A stretch of 64,000 nt of DNA. Source: an uncultured Pseudomonas sp. (lineage in GTDB: Bacteria > Pseudomonadota > Gammaproteobacteria > Pseudomonadales > Pseudomonadaceae). The notes under the pieces are model-generated. The model saw nothing but the letters and a program-made list of their open reading frames with translations. It was not told the origin of the DNA and made no database searches. The stretch covers positions 186,001 to 250,000 of the forward strand of contig NZ_OX044366.1 of NCBI RefSeq assembly GCF_943846705.1. The letters run 5' to 3'. The translations under genes and the position numbers were made by a program. Below are positions 37,491-44,228 of the stretch, one piece after another (the first letter of the stretch is position 1; every line of letters begins with the position of its first letter).

Positions 37491-38609
37491 TTAAAGATCA
37501 AGTTCGACATCGCCATGCGGCGCGCTGATACACAGGCGAATCGGCTGTCCCGGCTCACTGAACAAGGTACCGCTGCGCATATCACGCACCGTGCCGCTGA
37601 CCAAGGTGCAGGTACAGCTGGCGCAAATGCCCTGGCGGCAACCATGGGCCGGTTGCAAGCCATGCGCCTCGGCCTGCGCCAATAAGCTGCGCTGATTGTC
37701 GGCAAGCGCCTGCTACTGGCTACGGGCAAAGCGCAGGCTGACCTGACGCAAGCCGACATCCGCGATCAATGCCGGCGGGGTAAAGGCCTCAACCTGCAAC
37801 AGTCCGGACTGCCCGGCCCCTTGCCACCACTGTTGCACCTGGCCGACAAACCCTGCCGGACCACAGGCCAGCACGTGCTGTGGGGCCAGTTGCAGCAATG
37901 CAGCCACATGCTCGGCGGTAAAACGCCCAACCAACTCGCCGGGCTCGGCATGGCCTGCCGTCAGCGAGCAGCGCACCTGCAGGTTGCTGTACTGCGCCTG
38001 CAGCGCCTGCAACTCGGCGACAAAAGCCCGCTGGCCCTGCTCACGCACGTAATGCAGCAACGTCACCGGGGCGCTAAAACCCTGTGCCAGGGCGACGCGC
38101 AGCAGCCCCAGCAGCGGCGTGATGCCACTGCCTGCGGCCAGCAACAGCACGCCCTGCGCCGGAGCAGGCCAGTACAACTCGCCATATACCGGCCCCAATT
38201 CCAGCACGTCACCCACCGCCAACTGCTGCAGCAGATAAGGCGAAACCCGGCCACCGGCCTGCTGCTTGATGGCGATTTGCAGGCTGCCGTGCGCCTGCAA
38301 CGCCGTCAGGCTATAGCTGCGGCACAGGCGCACCCCATCACGTTCGAGATACAGCTGCACATGCTGGCCAGGCTTGGCTCCACGCCAGTTGCCGTTGGCA
38401 CGCAAGGTCAGTTCGAGCATGTCGTCGCCCACCCATTGGCGCTGGGTGACTTGGGCAAATACCCGATTCAGCCGCAGCGCCGGATGCAGCAGCGCCAGCC
38501 CGGCGTCGACATCGCTTTCACGCAAGCAACCCTGGGCGACCAGCACGCGCAGCGGATACAGCAGGCCTGCGAGCCCACGCACCCAGGCAAAAGGAAGAAG
38601 GGCCAACAC
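37491..38609 (-). pseudogene. desC: DesC, desaturase-partner ferredoxin reductase, interrupted by an in-frame TAG
   Basis: The full frame encodes about 371 residues in family order. An N-terminal helical region comes first. A flavodoxin-reductase FAD domain (LCRSYSLTA) and an NAD domain (LLAAGSGITPLLGLLRVAL, HVLACGPAGFV) follow. Last is a [2Fe-2S] ferredoxin domain with CRQGICASCTC and a downstream cysteine in LCISAP. After residue 298 (FARSQ) a TAG at 37713-37715 stops translation, and the same frame resumes at once as QALADNQRSLL into the ferredoxin domain. A CAG to TAG change would explain it. The start is GTG 38609 with GGAG upstream. Readthrough or a sequencing error remain possible. Confidence 0.8.
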
Positions 38610-38617
38610 AACACTCC

Positions 38618-38635
38618 AGTGAACAATTGTGCACT
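38618..38635. promoter_or_regulatory. DesT operator before desC
   Basis: AGTGAACAATTGTGCACT closely resembles the DesT palindrome of P. aeruginosa as I recall it (AGTGAACGCTTGTTGACT). It lies 9 bases upstream of the desC start, in the desC-desT gap. Confidence 0.7.
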
Positions 38636-38658
38636 AGATTGGCAGAGCGCCACCACTC

Positions 38659-38676
38659 GGTCAACACTCGTACACT
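38659..38676. promoter_or_regulatory. Second DesT-like operator
   Basis: On the reverse strand AGTGTACGAGTGTTGACC matches the recalled DesT site at about 14 of 18 positions. It overlaps TTGACC, a possible -35 for desC with CAATCT 17 bp on as -10. Confidence 0.5.
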
Positions 38677-38745
38677 CAAATGACTTCGAGACCACAGTTC
38701 GACGTAGAGGAAGGCCATTTGATAGAGTGCTGGGCTGATTTCGCC

Positions 38746-39408
38746 ATGCCGAGCCATGCACGCTTGAAACCACTACAACCGCGCGCCGAACAAAAACTGC
38801 AAACCCGCCACGCCCTCATGGACGCGGCGCGCAGTCTGATGGACAGTGGTCGCGGCTTTGGCAGCTTGAGCTTGCGTGAAGTCGCACGCAGCGCCGGCAT
38901 CGTGCCGACCGGTTTCTACCGGCATTTCGATGACATGGACGCCCTGGGCCTGGCACTCGTCGCCGAAGTGGGCGAAACCTTCCGCGAAACCATTCGCCAA
39001 GTCCGTCACCACGAGTTTGAAGTGGGCGGGGTGATCGACGCCTCGGTGCGCATCTTCCTCGACGCCGTGGCGGCTAACCGCTCGCAGTTCCTGTTTCTTG
39101 CCCGCGAGCAATACGGCGGCTCACTTTTGGTTCGCCAGGCTATCGGCGCACTGCGCGAGCGCATCAGCGCCGACCTAGTCGCTGATCTCGCCACCATGCC
39201 GAGGCTGCAGCATTTCGATGCCCCGGCGCAGAACGTGATTGCCGATCTGGTGGTGAAAACCGTGTTCGCCACCCTGCCCGAGCTGATCGACCCGCCCGCC
39301 GCCACCTTGCCGATGCATGCCTCCCCCGAGGTCAAGATGATCGAGCAGCTGCGCTTTATCTTTATCGGGGCCAAACACTGGCAGGGGTTGGGGCAGACAA
39401 CCCGCTAA
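38746..39408 (+). CDS. desT: DesT, TetR-family regulator of unsaturated fatty acid synthesis
   Basis: A 220-residue TetR-type regulator. The helix-turn-helix is at residues about 15-62 (TRHALMDAARSLMDSGRGFG, SLREVARSAGIVPTGFYRHF). The ligand-binding domain follows. It is divergent from desC-desB, exactly as in P. aeruginosa. There DesT senses the ratio of saturated to unsaturated acyl-CoA and controls desCB. The ATG at 38746 gives the family length; the frame is open further upstream to 38680, but that would cover an operator-like sequence. Confidence 0.88.
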   Translation: MPSHARLKPLQPRAEQKLQTRHALMDAARSLMDSGRGFGSLSLREVARSAGIVPTGFYRHFDDMDALGLALVAEVGETFRETIRQVRHHEFEVGGVIDASVRIFLDAVAANRSQFLFLAREQYGGSLLVRQAIGALRERISADLVADLATMPRLQHFDAPAQNVIADLVVKTVFATLPELIDPPAATLPMHASPEVKMIEQLRFIFIGAKHWQGLGQTTR

Positions 39409-39523
39409 CGCGCACCAAAACAACTCACCCACACCCGCCACGCACCAAATCAGCCCGAGGCAACGCACGGAAAACTTGCACCTAATAGACGCAAAGCCTA
39501 GTTGCGCCTGGGCTCAACACGGA

Positions 39524-39540
39524 TTGGCAAGCCCCTTGCT
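39524..39540 (+). promoter_or_regulatory. Sigma-54-like promoter upstream of ureE
   Basis: TTGGCAAGCCCCTTGCT fits the -24/-12 consensus with both invariant dinucleotides (GG and GC) at correct spacing. It ends 34 bases before ureE. Two CGCACCAAA copies at 39411 and 39441 could be half-sites for an activator such as NtrC. Confidence 0.6.
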
Positions 39541-39574
39541 CTGTAACCGGTATTGACCTGCCGGAAACTGCCCC

Positions 39575-40075
39575 ATGTTGGTGATCCACCGCCGTATTGA
39601 CGCCCAGCCGCACTGCGATGCCGAACTTGAATTAAGTTTTGAAGCCCGCAGCAAAAGCCGCCTGCGCTGCTTCAGCCGCGCTGGCGAAGACGTCGGCCTG
39701 TTCCTTGAGCGCGGCCAGCCTGCCCTGCACGATGGTGAATGCCTGCAGGCTGAAGATGGCCGCATCGTGCGGGTCATCGCCCGTGCCGAGCCACTGCTGC
39801 ACGTCACCTGCGCCAATCCGTTCGAGCTGATGCGCGCCGCTTATCACCTGGGTAACCGCCACGTCGCGTTGCAACTCGGCGATGGCTGGCTGCGTTTGCC
39901 GGACGACTATGTGCTCAAGGCCATGCTGGAGCAGCTCGGCGCAACGGTGACGAACGTCGAAGCGCCCTATCAACCCGAACAAGGCGCCTATGGCGGCGGC
40001 CATCACCATTCGCATGCCGGCGATGCCGAGTTCAGCTATGCGCCGCGCCTGCATCAGTTCGGTGCACGCAAGTGA
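39575..40075 (+). CDS. ureE: Urease accessory protein UreE (nickel chaperone)
   Basis: A 166-residue metallochaperone. The N-terminal domain contains RSKSRLRCFSRAGEDVGLFL. The C-terminal metal-binding domain has LMRAAYHLGNRHVALQ and ends in a His-rich tail (GGGHHHSHAGD) typical of nickel-binding UreE. It delivers nickel to the urease activation complex. It is first in a ureE-ureF-ureG-hupE cluster. The structural genes ureABC are not in the window. Confidence 0.94.
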   Translation: MLVIHRRIDAQPHCDAELELSFEARSKSRLRCFSRAGEDVGLFLERGQPALHDGECLQAEDGRIVRVIARAEPLLHVTCANPFELMRAAYHLGNRHVALQLGDGWLRLPDDYVLKAMLEQLGATVTNVEAPYQPEQGAYGGGHHHSHAGDAEFSYAPRLHQFGARK

Positions 40076-40863
40076 ACGAAATGACTCTGAACGCCAGCGA
40101 GCGCAGCCGAGTCGAGCTTACAGCTGCACGTGAGCAGTCCGAGCCGCCGTGCAACACAGTATCGTCAAGCGCAGCCAGTTCAGTGTCATTTCGTAGCGCC
40201 TGGCAGCTGCTTAGGTTAGCCAGCCCACAATTACCGATTGGCGGCTACAGCTATTCCCAGGGCCTGGAAATGGCCGTCGAACAGGGCCTGGTGAATAACG
40301 CCGAGAGCGCCCAGCACTGGATCGCCGATCAGCTGCTGCTCAACCTGGCCCGCTTCGAGGCGCCGCTGCTGCGCGCCCATTGCCACGCCGCAGCCAGCGA
40401 GGACTGGGCGCAATTGCGCCAGCTCGCCGAGCAACAACGCGCCAGCCGCGAAACCCGCGAGCTGCGCCTGGAAAGTCGGCAGATGGGCTATTCCCTGCAA
40501 CAGCTGCTCAGCGGCCTACCGGAACTGGACGAGCCGGCGCAGCAACTGTTTAGCGAACTCGACGAACCCGGCCTGGCCGTTGGTTGGGCGCTGGCCGCCC
40601 GCGCCTGGCAGATCAGCGCCGATGATGCTCTGGCCGCCTGGCTCTGGGGCTGGCTGGAAAACCAGCTGGCGGTGCTGATGAAGACCTTGCCGCTGGGCCA
40701 ACAAGCCGCGCAACGCCTGACTTCAAAACTGCTGCCATTACTGGAACAGGCCCAGCGCCAGGCCAGTGAACTGCAACCGCAGCACTGGGGCAGCGCTGCC
40801 TTTGGCCTGAGCCTGGCGAGCATGGCGCACGAGCGCCAATACAGCCGTTTATTCCGTTCTTGA
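40072..40863 (+). CDS. ureF: Urease accessory protein UreF with N-terminal insertion
   Basis: A 263-residue UreF. The conserved core begins AWQLLRLASPQLPIGGYSYSQ (about residues 43-63, split as AWQLLRLASPQLP and IGGYSYSQGLEMAVE) and ends EHW-like QHWGSAAFGLSLASMAHE. The usual protein is about 224 residues and starts M-N-x-A-W. Here GTG-AAC overlaps the ureE stop as expected, but about 40 Ser/Glu/Ala-rich codons separate MN from AW. This looks like an in-frame insertion after the start. UreF gates GTP hydrolysis by UreG in the UreFGD complex. Confidence 0.9.
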   Translation: MNEMTLNASERSRVELTAAREQSEPPCNTVSSSAASSVSFRSAWQLLRLASPQLPIGGYSYSQGLEMAVEQGLVNNAESAQHWIADQLLLNLARFEAPLLRAHCHAAASEDWAQLRQLAEQQRASRETRELRLESRQMGYSLQQLLSGLPELDEPAQQLFSELDEPGLAVGWALAARAWQISADDALAAWLWGWLENQLAVLMKTLPLGQQAAQRLTSKLLPLLEQAQRQASELQPQHWGSAAFGLSLASMAHERQYSRLFRS

Positions 40864-40882
40864 TGATAAGGAAGACTTAAAG

Positions 40883-41497
40883 ATGAACAGCCAACCCCTG
40901 CGCATCGGCATCGGCGGCCCGGTCGGTTCCGGCAAAACCGCGCTGACCCTGGCCCTGTGCCTGGCCCTGCGCGAGCGCTACAACCTAGCGGTGGTGACCA
41001 ACGACATCTACACCCAGGAAGACGCGCAGTTTCTGGTGCGCAACGAGGCCCTGGCGCCAGAACGAATCATTGGCGTGGAAACCGGCGGCTGCCCGCACAC
41101 GGCGATCCGCGAAGACGCCTCGATCAACCTGGAAGCGGTCGACCAACTCAACCGGCGCTTCCCAGGCCTGGACCTGATCATCGTCGAATCCGGCGGCGAC
41201 AACCTCTCGGCGACCTTTAGCCCGGAGCTGTCAGACCTGACCATTTACGTGATTGACGTATCGGCCGGCGACAAGCTGCCACGCAAGGGCGGCCCGGGCA
41301 TCTGCAAGTCCGACTTGCTGGTGATCAACAAGGTCGACCTGGCGCCACTGGTCGGCGCCTCGCTGGAAGTGATGGAGCGCGACACGCTGAAGATGCGCGG
41401 CGAAAAACCGTTCGTATTTAGCAACCAGAAGATTGGTCAGGGTCTGCAGCAGATCATCGCCTTTATCGAACAACACGGCATGCTCAGCGCCGCCTGA
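40883..41497 (+). CDS. ureG: Urease accessory GTPase UreG
   Basis: A 204-residue SIMIBI-class GTPase. The P-loop is GGPVGSGKTALTLAL (about residues 10-24). The metal and invariant motifs are VVTNDIYTQEDAQFL and the CPH motif in GVETGGCPHTAIREDAS. The G4 motif is VINKVDLA. It uses GTP to transfer nickel to urease with UreE, UreF and UreD. It starts 19 bases after ureF. Confidence 0.96.
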   Translation: MNSQPLRIGIGGPVGSGKTALTLALCLALRERYNLAVVTNDIYTQEDAQFLVRNEALAPERIIGVETGGCPHTAIREDASINLEAVDQLNRRFPGLDLIIVESGGDNLSATFSPELSDLTIYVIDVSAGDKLPRKGGPGICKSDLLVINKVDLAPLVGASLEVMERDTLKMRGEKPFVFSNQKIGQGLQQIIAFIEQHGMLSAA

Positions 41498-41528
41498 AAC
41501 GCCCAACATTCAGTCAAGGAGACACCTC

Positions 41529-42101
41529 ATGCACCTGCGCCAACCGCTCGCTGTCATCGCCCTACTGCTCAGCCCCGCCATGGCCTTCGCCCATCCGGGG
41601 CACGACCACGCCGGGCTAATGGCAGGCTTGGCACACCCGCTACTCGGCCTCGATCACCTGCTGGCGATGCTCGCCGTCGGCCTGTGGGCCGCGCAGCAAG
41701 CCGGCGTTGCACGTTGGGCGCTGCCGCTGTGCTTTGTCGCCAGCATGCTGGTGGGTGGCCTGCTGGGCTTTAACGGTCTGCAAGTCCCGCTGCTGGAAAC
41801 CGGCATCGCCGCCTCGGTATTGGCCTTCGGCCTGCTGGTGGCCGTGGCCATTCGCCTACCGACGCTGGCTGCCATCGTCCTGACCGCCGTATTTGCCCTG
41901 ACCCACGGTGTCGCCCATGGCCTGGAGCTGCCTGCGCAGGCCAGCCCATGGGGCTATGCCGCAGGCTTTGCCGTGGCCACCGCCACTCTGCACGCCAGTG
42001 GCTACGCGCTGGTACGCCTGCTGCCGCAGGCCGCCGCGCCGCTCGTGCGCTGGCTGGGCGCTGCCTCAGCAGTGACCGGCGCCTGGTTGCTGACGGGTTA
42101 A
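41529..42101 (+). CDS. HupE/UreJ family nickel-transport-like membrane protein
   Basis: A 190-residue membrane protein with a signal-like first segment, then the HupE/UreJ motif HPGHDH (about residues 22-27). The metal-binding HPLLGLDHLLAMLAVGLWA and a later ALTHGVAHGLELP follow. About six hydrophobic segments are visible. AAGGAG is 6 bases before ATG 41529. The family is thought to bring nickel or cobalt into cells. Its place after ureG supports a nickel supply role for urease. Confidence 0.85.
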   Translation: MHLRQPLAVIALLLSPAMAFAHPGHDHAGLMAGLAHPLLGLDHLLAMLAVGLWAAQQAGVARWALPLCFVASMLVGGLLGFNGLQVPLLETGIAASVLAFGLLVAVAIRLPTLAAIVLTAVFALTHGVAHGLELPAQASPWGYAAGFAVATATLHASGYALVRLLPQAAAPLVRWLGAASAVTGAWLLTG

Positions 42102-42111
42102 GCCCAGGGCG

Positions 42112-42137
42112 AGGTGAACGGCACTGCCGTTCGCCTG
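42112..42137 (+). terminator. Hairpin after the hupE-like gene
   Basis: The region AGGTGAACGGCA-C-TGCCGTTCGCCT forms a nearly perfect 12-bp stem 11 bases past the stop codon. There is no T tract, so it is a weak or factor-assisted terminator at best. Confidence 0.4.
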
Positions 42138-42245
42138 TGACGCCTGACTGCAACGCGCGCAAGGCTGATGCATTTCACCCCTCGCTCAGCCGCCATGGCT
42201 TTGTCATAGTCGGTGCGTATTACCACCCCTACCTGACTGCCCTGG

Positions 42246-43159
42246 ATGCTGACCATGCTGCGCGTCGCTCGCTTTCTAACTGCTCCCCTCCTGCTGCTGG
42301 CCATCGCCCTCGGCGTGCTGGCCCTGACCAGCAAACCGGCCCAACCGACAGCCGTGCTGAGTCGCTTTGCCGAGCAACCGCTGGTCATCGCGGCGGCAAG
42401 GGCCTGTGGCCGGAGAACAGCCTGTTTGCCTTCCAGCGCGCCAGCGCCCTGGGCGTCGACATGCTGGAGATGGACCTGCAGCTGTCCAGTGACGGCGAGT
42501 TGGTGGTGATTCACGACCGCACCCTGGAACGCACCACCGATGGCGACGGCGCAGTTGCCGCGCTCAGCCTGGCGCAATTACAGGCACTGGATGCCGGTTA
42601 TAACTGGAGCGCCGACGGTGGCCAGAGTTATCCCTACCGTGGCCAGGGCATCCGTATCCCGAGTTTTGCCGAAGTGCTCGACAAGTTGCCGGATGCACCC
42701 AAGGTGATTGAAATCAAGGTGCCGGATGTCGGCATCGAAGTCCTGCTGTGTGACGCCCTGCAAGCGCACCAGCAACAGGACCAAGTCATAGTTGCCAGCA
42801 TCTATGAACGCAGCCTGCAACTGTTTCGCGAACAGTGCCCTGGGGTAGCCACCTCCGCCGGGCCGGGTTCGGTGCGTTTGCTGGTGGCGCTCAACTGGCT
42901 GGGCCTGGGCAGCCTGCTGTCGCCCTCCTATCAGGCGCTGCAAATACCCGAAACGCACGACGGACTGCTAGTCGCCAGCCCAAGCCTGCTCAAGGCCGCC
43001 GCGCAACGCGGGTTGAACGTGCAACTGTGGACCATTAACGAACAGCCAGACATGCGTCGCCTGCTCGACCTGGGCGTCCACGCGCTGATCACCGACTACC
43101 CAGACCGTGCCCTGCAGGTGCTGGGGCGCTCGACCCGAATCAGCGCCCTGGAAAACTAA
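42246..43159 (+). pseudogene. Glycerophosphodiester phosphodiesterase, frameshifted
   Basis: The frame opens at ATG 42246 or 42255 with a membrane anchor (FLTAPLLLLAIALGVLAL) and runs to FAEQPLVIA. Sequence then continues only in another frame from GGKGLWPENSLFAFQ. That second part has the GDPD landmarks GVDMLEMDLQLSSDGELVVIHD, split as GVDMLEMDLQLSSDG and ELVVIHDRTLERTT, and ends LQLWTINE-like VQLWTINEQPDMRRLL. The catalytic AHRGG normally found between VIA and KG is missing. Total length is 914 bases; adding 7 restores a multiple of three and the motif. I infer a 7-bp deletion between CGC repeats at about 42390, abolishing activity. Confidence 0.8.
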
Positions 43160-43224
43160 GCACCTGTACACAGCCACCCTACGTCAGCCCTGCTGCGCTA
43201 AAGCAGATTCGGCGCACAGCCTGC

Positions 43225-43325
43225 TGTACAAAAAACAACCTACACCCTTGAGGCCACGCCCACTGTGGCCTCAAGACAAGCGTGCGCAGCTTATCCACAG
43301 ATCGCTCCACAGTAACTTGGGATAA
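43225..43325. repeat. Array unit 0 (12-mer plus convergent DnaA-like module)
   Basis: The 12-mer TGTACAAAAAAC is at 43225-43236. A hairpin (CTTGAGGCCAC / GTGGCCTCAAG, 43247-43275) lies in the spacer. The 35-bp module at 43291-43325 has TTATCCACA, CACAG at offset 17, and TTGGGATAA (reverse of TTATCCCAA) at offset 26. A further TTATCCACC follows at 43327. Confidence 0.75.
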
Positions 43326-43428
43326 GTTATCCACCGCAGATTTTATCCACCTCGAAATTCCCGCAAAAAACACGATTATTGCTTGACTCAGCCTGCTTGA
43401 AATGACGTTTAAACCCACATTTACAGAC

Positions 43429-43529
43429 TGATCAAAAAACAATCAATACTCGCAGAGACAGGCACAGCAAGGGCTACAAGCAGACATACCATAGTTATCA
43501 ACAGCTCTACGCACAGCAGCCATGGACAA
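43429..43529. repeat. Array unit 1
   Basis: TGATCAAAAAAC is at 43429-43440. The module at 43495-43529 has TTATCAACA, CACAG at offset 17 and CATGGACAA (reverse TTGTCCATG) at offset 26. The 12-mer-to-module distance is 66, as in every unit. Confidence 0.75.
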
Positions 43530-43597
43530 CTTCTGCACTACCCCATCGCAACCTGAATAACCAGCCTAATTTGCGGATTACACGCTAACCCGCGCAC

Positions 43598-43698
43598 TGA
43601 TCAAAAAACATACAACTCGCGCAAAGCCGCGCCTAATAAGGCCTGCAAGCAGGCATACCAGAGTTATGAACAACTCTACCCACAGTAGTCGTGGACAA
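43598..43698. repeat. Array unit 2
   Basis: TGATCAAAAAAC is at 43598-43609. The module at 43664-43698 has TTATGAACA, CACAG at offset 17 and CGTGGACAA at offset 26. It shares more sequence with unit 1 than the others do, including CCTGAATAA downstream. Confidence 0.75.
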
Positions 43699-43769
43699 CT
43701 TCGTCGGCGCCCCACCAATGCCCCCTGAATAACCCAGCCAAGCTGTTGTTTATACGATAAATAATCAAC

Positions 43770-43870
43770 TGATCAAAAAACATACAACTGTCGCTAACGG
43801 CCACACGACTAGACCCGCACGCGCCTACGCCCACCTTATCCACAGAACGCCCCACAGTCTTTGTGCACAA
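43770..43870. repeat. Array unit 3
   Basis: TGATCAAAAAAC is at 43770-43781. The module at 43836-43870 has TTATCCACA, CACAG at offset 17 and TGTGCACAA at offset 26. A consensus box on the other strand (TGTGCATAA, 43893-43901) follows. Confidence 0.75.
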
Positions 43871-44002
43871 CTCACAACAAGCTGACGTGCGCTGTGCATA
43901 ACGCCATAAGCGGCTTCTGCCTATGAGCCCTATCGAGACAATCAACACCCCAACCACTGAGCATCGGCATAACCTCGCCTACCCCCATCAAGGAGATACC
44001 CC

Positions 44003-44077
44003 ATGCCGCTCAATGACCTGTTACGCAGCTTGCTTGCCGCTTATGCCTGCGGGGCCAGTGGCAGCAGCCGCGACTAA
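44003..44077 (+). CDS. Candidate 24-residue small protein
   Basis: A short frame beginning MPLNDLLRSLLAAY and ending CGASGSSRD has an excellent Shine-Dalgarno (AAGGAG, 8 bases before the ATG). The N-terminal half is amphipathic; the tail holds one cysteine. It stands alone between the DnaA-box array and the DUF808 gene. I do not recognise a family. Its reality rests mainly on the ribosome-binding site. Confidence 0.4.
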   Translation: MPLNDLLRSLLAAYACGASGSSRD

Positions 44078-44228
44078 CCGACACCGGCGATATTTTTCGT
44101 GCGCGGCGGCAAACCTGGGCGGACTGCCTATGGCTGAGGCGGGCTGACTCACGTATAAATTTGCGCACGCTTGCCTGCGGCGCTCGCAGCGCGATGCCCC
44201 TTGAACAGCGCAGAAAGGAACCCTTCCC

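Larger units (their letters stand above)
43160..44002. other. Gene-free region carrying an array of DnaA-box-like modules
   Basis: No convincing gene is present. The stretch contains TTATCCACA twice (43291, 43836), TTATGCACA on the reverse strand (43893-43901), TTATCCACC twice (43327, 43343) and the variants TTATCAACA (43495) and TTATGAACA (43664). These fall into four evenly built units described separately. It is not next to dnaA, rpmH or gidA, so it is not the standard oriC. The short open frames over it arise from the repeats. Confidence 0.75.

Noticed and set aside
36666..37685. 339-codon + strand frame opposite desB
   Set aside because: It is antisense to a gene with all three desaturase histidine boxes and has a His/Gln-rich shadow composition.
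41948..42390. 5' part of the 403-codon frame that runs from inside the hupE-like gene to 43159
   Set aside because: Only its part after about 42400 is glycerophosphodiesterase; the earlier part is an off-frame shadow joined by the deletion.
43225..43870. CRISPR array
   Set aside because: Units are about 170-200 bp with conserved short elements at fixed offsets, not 28-37 bp direct repeats with unique spacers, and no cas genes are near.
43225..43870. Four tandem small RNA genes on the reverse strand, using the T6 run as terminator
   Set aside because: A stable stem directly before the T run is seen at best in units 0 and 2 and at a distance of 9-11 bases; no shared promoter pattern was found.
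43179..43957. Reverse-strand frames of 87-93 codons over the array, sharing RSVDK and MFFDQ
   Set aside because: The shared peptides simply reflect the repeated DNA words; there is no ribosome site or common frame length.
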